The notes beneath the pieces were generated by a model, which saw only the letters and a list, made by a program, of their open reading frames with translations, did no database searches and was not told the origin of the DNA. From JAWXUK01 sp044432725 (GTDB lineage Bacteria; Bacillota; Clostridia; Oscillospirales; Oscillospiraceae), in assembly GCA_044432725.1 (NCBI GenBank), contig JAWXUL010000004.1:62001-126000 (forward strand): a stretch of DNA of 64,000 bases, given 5' to 3'. Of this stretch, positions 35,953 through 44,314 are shown piece by piece. A program made the position numbers and the translations under genes. The number at the start of each line of letters is the position of its first letter. Within the stretch, counting starts at the first letter, position 1.

Positions 35953-36306
35953 TTATTCATTCCTTTCTGTAATGATTGCATCATTAAGTTTTTGGCAAAC
36001 TTCTCGAAAATGATTTTTCACTTCGTGATTGGTAAAACGAATGACTTTTAAGCCTAAACTATATAAGATTTTTGTTCTTTCTGTATCATAACTCATACCT
36101 TCCTCAGTATAATGCTGAGATCAGTCAAGTTCTATCACCAGTTTAGCTTTGTGACAATAAAAGTCAACGATATAATTACCAATGATACGTTGTTTATAAA
36201 TTTTGACTGGGTAGTGCCTCAAAAAATCGTACCACAATTTTCTTTCTTCTTGTGTCATTTCTTTTCTTAGGCTTTTGGCTCTGCTAAGTAATTTATTGTT
36301 TTTCAT
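35953..36306 (-). pseudogene. DUF559 (Vsr-like nuclease fold) protein with a nonsense codon
   Basis: The first 61 codons (LRKEMTQEERKLWYDFLRHY; NYIVDFYCHKAKLVIELD) are typical of DUF559, a Vsr/PD-(D/E)xK-like family often found inside restriction loci. A TGA at 36121-36123 replaces the Gly of the usual ELDG motif, then the same frame continues SQHYTEEGMSYDTERTKILY to a stop at 35953, next to the hsdR start. A single-base change would explain it. Confidence 0.8.
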
Positions 36307-36340
36307 CACTTCTGCTCAAAGATTCGCAATTTTCAAGAAC

Positions 36341-36478
36341 GCCCTCTCAGTCTTTTCCCCTGAAGAACACCCTCTCAGTCGCCTGAGGGCGACAGCTCTC
36401 CCAAAGGGAGAGCCAAAAGCCACGCACCCTCCTCTGCCTCTCCCTCTGGGAGAGGTGCCTCCGCAGAGGCGGAGAGGG
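36341..36478. repeat. GC-rich palindromic repeat inserted between hsdS and the DUF559 gene
   Basis: Same architecture as 15371-15686: CTCTCCCAAAGGGAGAG, CCTCTCCCTCTGGGAGAGG and GCCTCCGCAGAGGCGG hairpins in series. It ends exactly at the hsdS stop codon and may act as a transcriptional punctuation between hsdMS and hsdR. Confidence 0.8.
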
Positions 36479-37591
36479 TTACCCAAAATACCCCTGCATT
36501 CTCTCTGCAAAGAGCATTTCCATCTTCACAAGCCCCTCTTCCATTTCTTTTTTTGCTTCCTCTACGCTTTGGACGTATAGGGCGAATTGTTCTTGGAGGG
36601 GGAGGGGGGGGAGAGGGAAACTTATTTCATTTAACTTCGATTGATTTAGTTTTGGTTGTGCAGAGCCAGTTACGAATGGTGTTAAATCAATTTTGTTAAA
36701 TAAATATTCGCAGTAAGTTTGTGTTGCTGTTGCGTGGAAAGAAAGTACATGAGCATGATTATTAATCCAACATTTTTCTTCAACAGAAAATGCTATAGCT
36801 GTTGTTCTAGCGAGTAGATTTGCCCCATCTTCGGAAATTAAAAGTAGTCTTTCATCAAAAATATAGTCGTTTACATAATCAATTATACCAGAAGCTCCAT
36901 AATAGGGATATTTTCCAAGTTTTCGATCGTTACTTGTTATCGGAACCCTTCTGTTATCTAAATTTTTCGAAACATCATCAAGATTTTTTTCCTCCCACGC
37001 CATAGGATTCACCACTGGATCCCCAAACATCTCCACAAACTTCGCCTTCACTAGCAAATTCAGTTTCTTGATTTGCTCTTTCCGTAGAGCGATGATTTCA
37101 CTGATTTCATCTAATTCGTGAGCGATTTCTTGCTGTTTTTCAAGGGGTGGGAGGGGGAGATTAAATTTTGACAGCCAACCTGTATTCAAATTTGCTTGTG
37201 ACGCACCTTTTACATTTTGTCTAATTTGTTCAAAAAAGCTTTTTGAAAACATCCAATAATACAAATATTTCAATTCTAAATTATCTTTATTTTTATTTCT
37301 AAAGAACCCTAAACTCACGAAAGTTCCAAATAAAGGAGTGTTTTTTTCAATTATTACTGGTTTCCCCAATGTTCCAACACGACAGAATAGCATATCACCA
37401 ATTTGTGGCTTTGCACCTTTAGGTAGCGAGTTATATTCTTCTTCTGTAATGTAACTGCATTTTTCAAAATTTATAAAACCTTGACTGATATCTTTAACAG
37501 ATAGAAAAGGAACTCCCTGCTCTTGGTATTTAGGTGTATGCGTTAGTCCTAACGAAATCTGAACTATTTCTTCTAACTTCACTTCACTCAT
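36479..37591 (-). CDS. hsdS: Type I restriction enzyme, specificity subunit (HsdS)
   Basis: A 370-residue protein with two target-recognition domains separated by a conserved helical spacer. LPLPPLEKQQEIAHELDEIS ends the first half and SFPLPPLPLQEQFALYVQSV the second, the classical HsdS repeats. The ATG at 37591 overlaps the hsdM stop by 8 bases and follows TTGGAGGGG. The recognition sequence cannot be predicted from sequence alone. Confidence 0.93.
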   Translation of the reverse strand: MSEVKLEEIVQISLGLTHTPKYQEQGVPFLSVKDISQGFINFEKCSYITEEEYNSLPKGAKPQIGDMLFCRVGTLGKPVIIEKNTPLFGTFVSLGFFRNKNKDNLELKYLYYWMFSKSFFEQIRQNVKGASQANLNTGWLSKFNLPLPPLEKQQEIAHELDEISEIIALRKEQIKKLNLLVKAKFVEMFGDPVVNPMAWEEKNLDDVSKNLDNRRVPITSNDRKLGKYPYYGASGIIDYVNDYIFDERLLLISEDGANLLARTTAIAFSVEEKCWINNHAHVLSFHATATQTYCEYLFNKIDLTPFVTGSAQPKLNQSKLNEISFPLPPLPLQEQFALYVQSVEEAKKEMEEGLVKMEMLFAERMQGYFG

Positions 37592-39083
37592 AAAACCCCT
37601 CCAACGCTTCCAATTTCGCCCCAATTTTTTTCTCTATCTCAGAAATATCTGCTAAAATCTCCTTTGTTGGTGGGTAGACTTCTGCCACATACACTGTCTT
37701 TTTATACTTATTGATTGACAAATCATAGGCATTTTCCACGATTTCCTCTTTGGGAACGATGAAACTTTGTTCCGTCCGTTCCCGACTTCCCTCTGCCTCA
37801 ACTTTACTAAATCGCTCCAAAATATCAGGGATATCGTTGTCAGAAATCTCACTTCGCTTGTCATCCAGTGAAAAACCATCAGCCTTCATGTCATAAAACC
37901 ACACAGAATCTGTTCCACCATGCCCTGTTTTTGTAAAAATCAAAATCCCTGTACTCACCCCAGCATAGGGCTTAAATACCCCTGAAGGCATGGAAATCAC
38001 AGCTTCAAGGCGATGATTTTCAATAATTTCTTTCCGAATCGCCTTATGCGCCGTAGAACCACCGAACAAAACACCATCAGGGACAATGACAGCACAGCGA
38101 CCACCCACACGCAACATACGCAGCATCAGTGCGAGAAAAAGAAGTTCACTTTTCTTGGTTTTGCATACTTTTATCAGATGTCCAGAGACAATATCGTTGT
38201 CAATGCTTCCTTTAAAGGGTGGATTCGCCAAAATCAGAGAATATTTTTCGAAATCCGTGTTCTGATCTGACAAACTATCCCGATAATCTATGGAAGGGTT
38301 GTCCACACCGTGACTCATCATGTTCATAGCACCAATGCGAAGCATGGTAGCGTCTGTGTCATAACCTGTGAACATTTCATTCATATAATGGTCCTTTGTT
38401 TCTTTGTTTCGGAGAATTTCACCATTATTTTTCTCTTTTAAGTAGTCACCACTTGCCACCAGAAAGCCAGATGTGCCACAAGCAGGGTCACAGATGAAAT
38501 CCGTAGCAGAAGGTTCCATCAACTCCACCATCATACGAATGATGTGTCTTGGCGTGCGAAATTGACCATTTAAGCCAGATTGTGCAATTTTTGAGAGCAA
38601 ATACTCATAGACATCCCCACCAATATCCTTGTTGTGGAGTTCGTCCATACTAGCATAAATCTCATCTAAGGAATCCACCACTTTTGACAGCAATAAGGGG
38701 GTGGGGAGGTTAAAATTTGCCTTTTCCATATACTTAGCGTAAGAAGTTTGTTTTTCTCCGTGGAGATTCTTGATGAAAGGAAAGACAAAGTTACCCATCA
38801 TGTCAAACATTTTTTCAGCAGGGAAATCGTGAAAAACGGACCATTTCAGCTGTTCCCCAGAGATGGTTTCTCCTGAAATGGTGACTTCCTCAGGAAAAAG
38901 TGACTGAAAAGGCAGTCCTAACATGGCTGATTCCTTATTTCTCATCATATCGTTGTAATCCAGTCCACGAATGAACATCAAATAGGTGATTTGTTCCACC
39001 ACTTCCAGTGGGTTCACGATGCCACCCGCTGCGAACATATCCCATAAGCTGTCGATTTTGTTACGTAATTCCCCTGTAATCAT
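37584..39083 (-). CDS. hsdM: Type I restriction enzyme, methyltransferase subunit (HsdM)
   Basis: A 499-residue N6-adenine methyltransferase. The N-terminal helical HsdM_N domain (LRNKIDSLWDMFAAGG) is followed by SAM motif I (DFICDPACGTSGFLVAS) and catalytic motif IV (LILANPPFKGS). First gene of the minus-strand hsdM-hsdS-(DUF559)-hsdR locus; the HsdS start overlaps its stop. Confidence 0.95.
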   Translation of the reverse strand: MITGELRNKIDSLWDMFAAGGIVNPLEVVEQITYLMFIRGLDYNDMMRNKESAMLGLPFQSLFPEEVTISGETISGEQLKWSVFHDFPAEKMFDMMGNFVFPFIKNLHGEKQTSYAKYMEKANFNLPTPLLLSKVVDSLDEIYASMDELHNKDIGGDVYEYLLSKIAQSGLNGQFRTPRHIIRMMVELMEPSATDFICDPACGTSGFLVASGDYLKEKNNGEILRNKETKDHYMNEMFTGYDTDATMLRIGAMNMMSHGVDNPSIDYRDSLSDQNTDFEKYSLILANPPFKGSIDNDIVSGHLIKVCKTKKSELLFLALMLRMLRVGGRCAVIVPDGVLFGGSTAHKAIRKEIIENHRLEAVISMPSGVFKPYAGVSTGILIFTKTGHGGTDSVWFYDMKADGFSLDDKRSEISDNDIPDILERFSKVEAEGSRERTEQSFIVPKEEIVENAYDLSINKYKKTVYVAEVYPPTKEILADISEIEKKIGAKLEALEGFYE

Positions 39084-39242
39084 AATTGTACCTCATTATT
39101 TCTTTGTTTTAGAGGAAAAGCCTTCCTCTTTGTCAGTTCTTGTCAAAATAATTATACCATAATAGGGAAATGATTACAAGGAGAGGGGAGGGATTTCGTG
39201 GGATTTTCCATGATGTCAACCCTAAGGAGAAAAATCCTCCCA

Positions 39243-39350
39243 GTAAACCTCTCTCATCCTTGGCTATCATCTTGAAAGAGAGGGATGTAACATTGTTGAG
39301 TTCGTAACACTGATCGAGGTAGGAAAGGACTGATACAAACATAAAAAATA
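39243..39350 (-). repeat. Conserved intergenic block, copy B
   Basis: The reverse complement matches 19744-19852 closely, including AGTGTTACGAACTCAACAAT, CTTTCAAGATGATAGCCAAG and GAGAGAGGTTT. An open frame here (DQCYELNNVTSLSFKMIAKD) is shared with copy A, but no start or ribosome site is convincing. Confidence 0.7.
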
Positions 39351-39376
39351 GGCAGTCTTTCACAAGAAAGACTGCC
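39351..39376 (-). terminator. Terminator of the second HTH gene
   Basis: 10-bp stem GGCAGTCTTT/AAAGACTGCC; on the minus strand it is followed by TATTTTTTATG. Same sequence as the hairpin at 19718-19743. Confidence 0.8.
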
Positions 39377-39410
39377 AAAAAATATAACTATTTCTTCTGT
39401 TGTTCGCCAC

Positions 39411-39647
39411 TTATATATCTTCCACTTCTATAAAAAGTTGGTATGGCTCAATTCCTAGAACTAGGCAAATACGAAAAAGAATGTCCAAAGAAGGGGTTTT
39501 CTCGACGTTTCGTGCCTCGATATGACTGATATGTGTGCGAGATATGTTTGTCTTATGTGCCAATCCTTCTTGGGTTAAATGCTTCTTTTTTCTGTAATAA
39601 GCCACATTTTTTCCAATTATTTCATAGTAGTCCATAGTTTCGTCCAT
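39411..39647 (-). CDS. XRE-family HTH regulator
   Basis: A 78-residue Cro/CI-type protein: NVAYYRKKKHLTQEGLAHKT, NISRTHISHIEARNVEKTPS, then LDILFRICLVLGIEPYQLF. ATG at 39647 after AAGGGTGATGAA. It is a different HTH subfamily from the 19.4-kb regulator yet sits divergently beside a paralogous (here broken) small Cys-rich gene. Confidence 0.85.
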   Translation of the reverse strand: MDETMDYYEIIGKNVAYYRKKKHLTQEGLAHKTNISRTHISHIEARNVEKTPSLDILFRICLVLGIEPYQLFIEVEDI

Positions 39648-39742
39648 TTCATCACCCTTATTAAGTGTAACCTAAAACAGTCATCAATTTGCTTGCTATA
39701 AGCTAGCAAATCTGTTATACTTTATTCAGAGGAGGTGACTTT

Positions 39743-39920
39743 ATGACCTGTCGCCATAGATTTTGTATCTACCAAGAAGATAACCAATGCACTGCTGGAG
39801 AAGTCAGCCTAGATGAAGTTGGTATGGTTAGGATTGTGTTGTATTTCTTTGTCAGACGAAGCACTGGAGAAGGAAAAAGAAAAACTCAGAAAGAAATACG
39901 ATTATGATGATTTCGACTAA
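39743..39920 (+). pseudogene. Broken paralogue of the small Cys-rich protein
   Basis: After GAGGAGGTGACTTT the frame begins MTCRHRFCIYQEDNQCTAGE, nearly identical to the 19173-19361 product. Two single-base deletions near 39830-39850 and a TAG replacing a Tyr codon disrupt it. The C-terminus SDEALEKEKEKLRKK is recovered in another frame, ending at 39920. Confidence 0.85.
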
Positions 39921-39948
39921 GCGTGATAAAGTAAAATCACACAAACAA

Positions 39949-39988
39949 ACACCCCCAAATGTTAGAAAAATCTAAGATTTGGGGGTGT
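39949..39988. terminator. Terminator hairpin
   Basis: Perfect 12-bp stem ACACCCCCAAAT (39949-39960) with ATTTGGGGGTGT (39977-39988), after the broken small gene. Confidence 0.7.
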
Positions 39989-40054
39989 ATTTAAATGACC
40001 AAGGGGTTTTCAAAAATCCCGTGAATAGAAGCTGTGAGTCAGGCTCTCACTGCC

Positions 40055-40774
40055 CTAAGTGTTTGCGGAAAGGGCACGCTCTCCACCACCAAGGGCTTTG
40101 CAAATATTTTGGTATTTTCCACAGACGATGAGTCTGTCTCCTTCACGAAAATAGTCCTCAGCATGGACTTTGTCAGGTTGCCTGCCAGCACGTTCTAGCA
40201 AAATGACCAAAATACCATATTTGTCCCCGATGCAGCTGTCACGTAGCATTTTGTTTGAAAATTCCTCTGGTACTTTCCTTAAATTAACCTCAACTATGGC
40301 GTTATGCCCTATGTGGTCCAGAAGCAAAATTCGATTTTCATAGTTTCCGTGGACCAGTTTTTCTGCAACAGCTTCGATGCGTTTGTTGATAAATCGGCTT
40401 GCTGTTTTGTTTCTTCCAAGCATTTCCACCACGAGTAAAAGCACCAATGGAATGGATAACTGCCACCACACATGTTGTAGCTCGAACTGGTTCAAAGACA
40501 CAAAAACATTCACCAAAGCAGACATAATGGTGACCGAAAAAGCATACCCAAAAACCATAATAATATGTGAAAGTTTTCTTCGCACAGGGGTAGATATTGC
40601 CATTTCACTCTCTTTTGTGGTAAATCCACAGCCAGTGAGCAAGGCAACTACCTGAAAACGTGCCTTTTCTCTGGGCATTCCAGTAAAACGAAATAATACT
40701 GTAAAGATAGAAACAATAAACTGGTAAATAATCACCAAAAGTGCAAACAAAGTAAAAGACCCAAAGATACCCAT
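40055..40774 (-). CDS. Membrane protein with C-terminal TrkA-C (RCK_C) domain
   Basis: A 239-residue protein: hydrophobic helices near residues 5-28, 66-93 and 100-120, then a cytosolic C-terminal domain (residues about 145-230) with MLRDSCIGDKYGILVILLER and YFREGDRLIVCGKY, the TrkA-C ligand-binding fold seen in potassium uptake and exporter proteins. No pore signature (TVGYG) is present, so a regulatory or transport role is undefined. Monocistronic. Confidence 0.7.
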   Translation of the reverse strand: MGIFGSFTLFALLVIIYQFIVSIFTVLFRFTGMPREKARFQVVALLTGCGFTTKESEMAISTPVRRKLSHIIMVFGYAFSVTIMSALVNVFVSLNQFELQHVWWQLSIPLVLLLVVEMLGRNKTASRFINKRIEAVAEKLVHGNYENRILLLDHIGHNAIVEVNLRKVPEEFSNKMLRDSCIGDKYGILVILLERAGRQPDKVHAEDYFREGDRLIVCGKYQNICKALGGGERALSANT

Positions 40775-41145
40775 GGAAAACTCCTTTTATGTTACTGTTA
40801 TATAATGTAAAACGTTCACCTTCATTATAACAAACATCTAGGATGAAATCAATACTTTTCGTAAAAATTCTGACAATTCCTCATTCCCCTCTTTAGGAAA
40901 AATAATCCCCTCAAATTCCCTAAAAATCTTCCACGGCTCTTTCTTTTGTCCTTGTCAATCCCTCAAGAAGTATCTCGATTCGTCATTTTTTTGTACGACC
41001 TTGACATTCCCCATAGAAAGCACGCATTTTCTCTAAATCAAAAAGAGAATCATGAGGCATTGTCTTGACTTTTACAATGCCAATGGTATATAATAAGCTA
41101 TACTCTTTATGCCAAATTACAAGCATATTTTAAGGATATTATAAC

Positions 41146-41301
41146 GTGAAAATCATCAAAAATCTAGTCCTCACTACAACAATCTGTGCAACTTTATCAG
41201 GGAAAGAACAACCACCAGATTTTGGTTTTGACCCTTCAAAACCTGCTGATGAAGTAACCCATGAACAAATGCTAGAATCCTCTCAAACAAGTTGGAGTTA
41301 A
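41146..41301 (+). CDS. Possible small exported peptide or lipoprotein remnant
   Basis: GTG-initiated frame of 51 residues after AAGGATATTATAAC: MKIIKNLVLTTTICATLSGK then an acidic tail ending in SQTSWS. The N-terminus resembles a lipoprotein signal without an intact lipobox. It could be a decayed lipoprotein gene. The flanking 40775-41145 holds nothing recognisable. Confidence 0.3.
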   Translation: MKIIKNLVLTTTICATLSGKEQPPDFGFDPSKPADEVTHEQMLESSQTSWS

Positions 41302-41354
41302 AACCTAGCCCCAACCACAACCCACAACGATATCTATAGGAGAAAATTATTGTT

Positions 41355-41397
41355 CTGAAAAAGTTATTAATCCTTGGTGGATTCAGAACTTTTTCAG
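41355..41397. terminator. Terminator-like hairpin carrying the AATCCTTGGTGGATT palindrome
   Basis: CTGAAAAAGTT-ATT-AATCC (41355-41373) pairs with GGATT-CAG-AACTTTTTCAG (41379-41397), with a small internal loop. The core matches the dispersed repeat at 25228 and 42825. Confidence 0.55.
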
Positions 41398-41486
41398 GGC
41401 GAAAATTAGGGAGCCTATGCTGGAACAAGACTCTCTGGAGAGCTTGATTTCTCTGGAAAAATTATGCAGAAAATAAAGTATTAAAC

Positions 41487-41515
41487 TTGACAGCAAGGAA
41501 CAAGTATGGTATGAT
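41487..41515 (+). promoter_or_regulatory. Promoter of the 41.6-kb membrane protein gene
   Basis: TTGACA (41487-41492), 17-base spacer, TATGAT (41510-41515), giving a leader of about 130 bases. Confidence 0.6.
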
Positions 41516-41649
41516 ATACCAATATGAAAAATATTTAAGCTCAAAGGCTTCATTATTTTGATTGAAAGCTATGGTTTCAAGTTGTTGCCTTGATTTCTGT
41601 AGAATCTTACAGTAGCAAATTATATATTATGACAGAGAGAAGTGGTTCT

Positions 41650-42408
41650 ATGAACTTTATGAAAGATATTTTAAGTGATTTTGTTGAAAGTGATAAAAAT
41701 TTCATTCGGCATCTCCTAGGTATGCCTAATAATGCTACTGAAAAGCAGAAAAAATTATGGAAAGTGCTTTTGCTAGGCACTGTAGGATTTGCATTTTTCT
41801 CGATTCTTCGTGTCTTATTTAATTTTCAACCACTATTTATTAAAGTGATCACAGTTATCGTTCTTCTCGCTGATTTATTTTTACTGGCGACAGACCGTGA
41901 TAATATGGATGAACTTTTTGAAAAACCCACGTTCCTTATAGCTTTAGCTAGTGGGTTATTATTGTCCTTTGTGGGTATGTTACTCTACCTTAGCTACGCA
42001 ATTTGGTTCATTTCCATGATTATCGGTTTTGTTCGTGGGGCAGACCGAAAACCGATATATCGTATTTTGGCAGCACTCACCAGTGGAATTGGGGGATTTG
42101 CTCTTGGGTTTAGTGTAAAAAATGTCCTATTTGAGTTGGTTGGTATGATTATCATTATCATTGTCTTTAAATATGTGCTTTTTGGCATGACAGCTCTTTT
42201 TGGTGTTGCAGCTGTAGCAGGTGTGATTGACGGAAGTAAACCTCGCTCGGAAGGAGCACAATCAGTATTGGATGGCATTAATGATGAAGGCGTTCAGTAT
42301 GAGTATGTTGTAGATGAGGCAAGGTTAAAACAACACTTGGCAAATGATCGAGTGAAACTGAAGACCGAGTTGAATAATATTGCTTATCGTAATCGACATG
42401 GAAAATGA
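41650..42408 (+). CDS. Hypothetical membrane protein
   Basis: About 252 residues. Soluble N-terminus (NFMKDILSDFVESDKNFIRH), then about five hydrophobic segments between residues 45 and 195, and a charged C-terminal tail. The start is uncertain: in-frame ATGs lie at 41629 and 41650, and the open frame extends to 41590; 41650 has the best purine-rich leader (GAGAGAAGTGG). No family recognised. Confidence 0.55.
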   Translation: MNFMKDILSDFVESDKNFIRHLLGMPNNATEKQKKLWKVLLLGTVGFAFFSILRVLFNFQPLFIKVITVIVLLADLFLLATDRDNMDELFEKPTFLIALASGLLLSFVGMLLYLSYAIWFISMIIGFVRGADRKPIYRILAALTSGIGGFALGFSVKNVLFELVGMIIIIIVFKYVLFGMTALFGVAAVAGVIDGSKPRSEGAQSVLDGINDEGVQYEYVVDEARLKQHLANDRVKLKTELNNIAYRNRHGK

Positions 42409-42451
42409 CATAAGACAACTTGAAAACACTTTTTCTAGTACATGAACCATT

Positions 42452-42486
42452 GAAAGAGGTCAGCCACACAAAGGCTGACCTCTTTC
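42452..42486. terminator. Terminator after the 41.6-kb gene
   Basis: Perfect 14-bp stem (42452-42465 with 42473-42486) followed by ATATTGCG; A-rich before. Confidence 0.75.
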
Positions 42487-42754
42487 ATATTGCGTAATAC
42501 TTTATCTCAAAATTATCTTATTCATTCTATTAAATCGTGATATAATGAAGCAAATGAACGGATATACCTATGAAACAAGTATAAAATTATCTGTGTGGTG
42601 AATTTATGCGTTTATTCCTGAAAAACATTGGAAAACTGTAAGAAGCTGACATCAAGCTAGATGGCGTCACACTGTGGACAAACGGACAATTTGCTGTAGG
42701 TATGAATGGGTTTCAGGGACGAGGACAGCACTTTAACGACTGTACCCCAGGGCA

Positions 42755-42915
42755 CTCTCCCTTGCTCCTTTAGAGCAATTCACCTTGAGGAAACAGTTCT
42801 TCAAAAAGTTTAAAATTGAGAGTCATCCTTGGTGGATTACCGAGATTTTTATCGATTTTAAAGAGCTTATTTTAGCAAAAGTAGAGAATGGGGATTGTGC
42901 GCTGTTGTCTTAAAA
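42755..42915 (+). repeat. Dispersed intergenic repeat, copy B
   Basis: Contains CATCCTTGGTGGATTACCGA around 42824-42843 and aligns over about 60 bases with 25210-25270. The preceding 42487-42754 shows a short frame (TNGQFAVGMNGFQGRGQHF) without a start signal and is probably a gene remnant. Confidence 0.55.
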
Positions 42916-42931
42916 ATTTTCAAAAAACTTC

Positions 42932-42960
42932 TTGACAAGGACGTTAACTTGTGCTAATAT
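42932..42960 (+). promoter_or_regulatory. Promoter of the marR-nitrogenase-like operon
   Basis: Perfect TTGACA (42932-42937), 17-base spacer, TAATAT (42955-42960). Confidence 0.8.
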
Positions 42961-42966
42961 GAATAC

Positions 42967-42983
42967 ACTTAGTAGTCCTAAGT
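42967..42983. promoter_or_regulatory. MarR-type operator palindrome
   Basis: ACTTAG-TAGTC-CTAAGT covers the predicted transcription start, just after the -10 box. A partial copy (ATACTTAGGTGTACGAAGA) lies at 43514-43532 before the Fe-protein gene. Confidence 0.65.
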
Positions 42984-43007
42984 AAAAAAGAACTGGGAGA
43001 GTTATCT

Positions 43008-43472
43008 GTGGACGAGATGAATTTATTCAATGAGCACATGGACGCATTACAAAAACAGATTCATTTGCTCAAAAAAGTACGAACAGCAGAATACGGATTC
43101 TTTCAAAATAGTGATACTAACATTTTAAGACGTATTCAAAAACATGAGAAAAAGCAGGGCGTGAAGACAACTTCGGTGAAAATCAGTCAACAACTGGGCA
43201 TCACCCAAGCGACAATTACACCAATGCTAGACAGATTATTAAAGAAAGGATATATTACCAAAGAAATTTCTCCCACAGATAAAAGGGCGAAATTGCTGTC
43301 GATCACGCCAGAGGGACAGGCTTATTTAACAGAAACAAGTAATGCTGAAAAAAAACAAATTGAAAAGCTAATCACCTATCTAGGGGAAGAGGACACAAGG
43401 GAATGTATCCGGCTTTTACAGAAAATGACCCGCTTTCTTTGTGAGAACAATCCATCTCCAAGGGGAAAATAA
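43008..43472 (+). CDS. MarR-family transcriptional regulator
   Basis: A 154-residue winged-helix regulator. ITQATITPMLDRLLKKGYIT is the recognition helix and DKRAKLLSITPEGQAYL the wing. GTG start at 43008 after TGGGAGAG; an in-frame ATG follows at 43017. It lies 71 bp before the nitrogenase-like genes, and the palindrome at its own transcription start suggests autorepression released by an unknown ligand or redox signal. Confidence 0.9.
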   Translation: MDEMNLFNEHMDALQKQIHLLKKVRTAEYGFFQNSDTNILRRIQKHEKKQGVKTTSVKISQQLGITQATITPMLDRLLKKGYITKEISPTDKRAKLLSITPEGQAYLTETSNAEKKQIEKLITYLGEEDTRECIRLLQKMTRFLCENNPSPRGK

Positions 43473-43543
43473 GACAAAAAGTGCTGCTTAGCACTATTTT
43501 TTGAATAAAAAAATACTTAGGTGTACGAAGAAAAGGAGAACAA

Positions 43544-44302
43544 ATGAGAAAAATTGCGATTTATGGAAAAGGTGGTATCGGAAAGTCCACAACCACCTCT
43601 AATTTATCCGCTGCTTTGGCGAAAAAAGGATTTAAAGTCATGCAAGTTGGTTGTGACCCAAAGTCTGATTCTACCAAAAACTTAATGGGCGGGAAAGTCA
43701 TCCCCTCTGTTTTGGATATGTTGAAAGAACATGGAGATGATTTAAGCCTAGAACACGTGGTGTTCACAGGATATGCAGGGGTTCTCTGTGTGGAATCAGG
43801 AGGACCCACTCCAGGGATTGGTTGTGCTGGCCGAGGGATTATCACAGCTTTTGAAAAACTTGCAGAGTTAAAGGCATTTGAAGTTTATCAGCCAGATATT
43901 GTGATTTATGACGTTCTTGGTGATGTGGTTTGTGGTGGTTTTGCCATGCCAATCCGTGATGGATATGCAAAAGAAGTATTTATTGTCTCTTCTGGAGAGA
44001 TGATGGCTCTTTATGCAGCGAATAACATTGCAACTGCTGTGAAGAATTTTGAAAAACGTTCCTATGCCAAAATGTCTGGACTGATTTTAAACAGCAAAAA
44101 TATCGAAAACGAACGAGAAATTGTAGAAAAAGCTTGCGCAGAAATCGGTACGGAAATTATAACAGAAATCCCACGCTCTGGGGACATTCAAGTGGCAGAA
44201 AACAAAGGTGGAACTGTCTTTGAATTTGCAACAGAATCCCCCATGTGTCAGGTGTATCAAGACTTAGCAGATGAAATAATCAAGAACACAACAGATGGAT
44301 AG
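43544..44302 (+). CDS. Nitrogenase iron-protein (NifH)-like ATPase
   Basis: A 252-residue dimeric-type electron-donating ATPase. P-loop YGKGGIGKSTTTSN, switch I VGCDPKSDSTKNL, and both 4Fe-4S ligand motifs: IGCAGRGI (Cys94) and VLGDVVCGGFAMPIRDG (Cys130). All catalytic features of the NifH/BchL/CfbC superfamily are intact. The genes that follow encode its likely partner. The set lacks NifEN, NifB and NifV, so dinitrogen reduction is not expected. Possible substrates by analogy with relatives include tetrapyrroles or small sulfur compounds, but none is supported here. Confidence 0.9.
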   Translation: MRKIAIYGKGGIGKSTTTSNLSAALAKKGFKVMQVGCDPKSDSTKNLMGGKVIPSVLDMLKEHGDDLSLEHVVFTGYAGVLCVESGGPTPGIGCAGRGIITAFEKLAELKAFEVYQPDIVIYDVLGDVVCGGFAMPIRDGYAKEVFIVSSGEMMALYAANNIATAVKNFEKRSYAKMSGLILNSKNIENEREIVEKACAEIGTEIITEIPRSGDIQVAENKGGTVFEFATESPMCQVYQDLADEIIKNTTDG

Positions 44303-44314
44303 AAAGAGGTTTTT

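Noticed and set aside
35953..36306. TGA read as glycine (alternative code)
   Set aside because: The interrupted BspA gene has TAG, not TGA, at its Gly position, and many intact genes here end normally in TGA (for example hsdM and blaI). Point nonsense mutations explain both cases.
39133..39378. 81-residue minus-strand gene downstream of the second HTH gene
   Set aside because: The frame begins inside a terminator hairpin, has no ribosome site and coincides with the conserved intergenic block.
41174..41428. 84-residue minus-strand gene
   Set aside because: It runs through the AATCCTTGGTGGATT hairpin and lacks a start signal.
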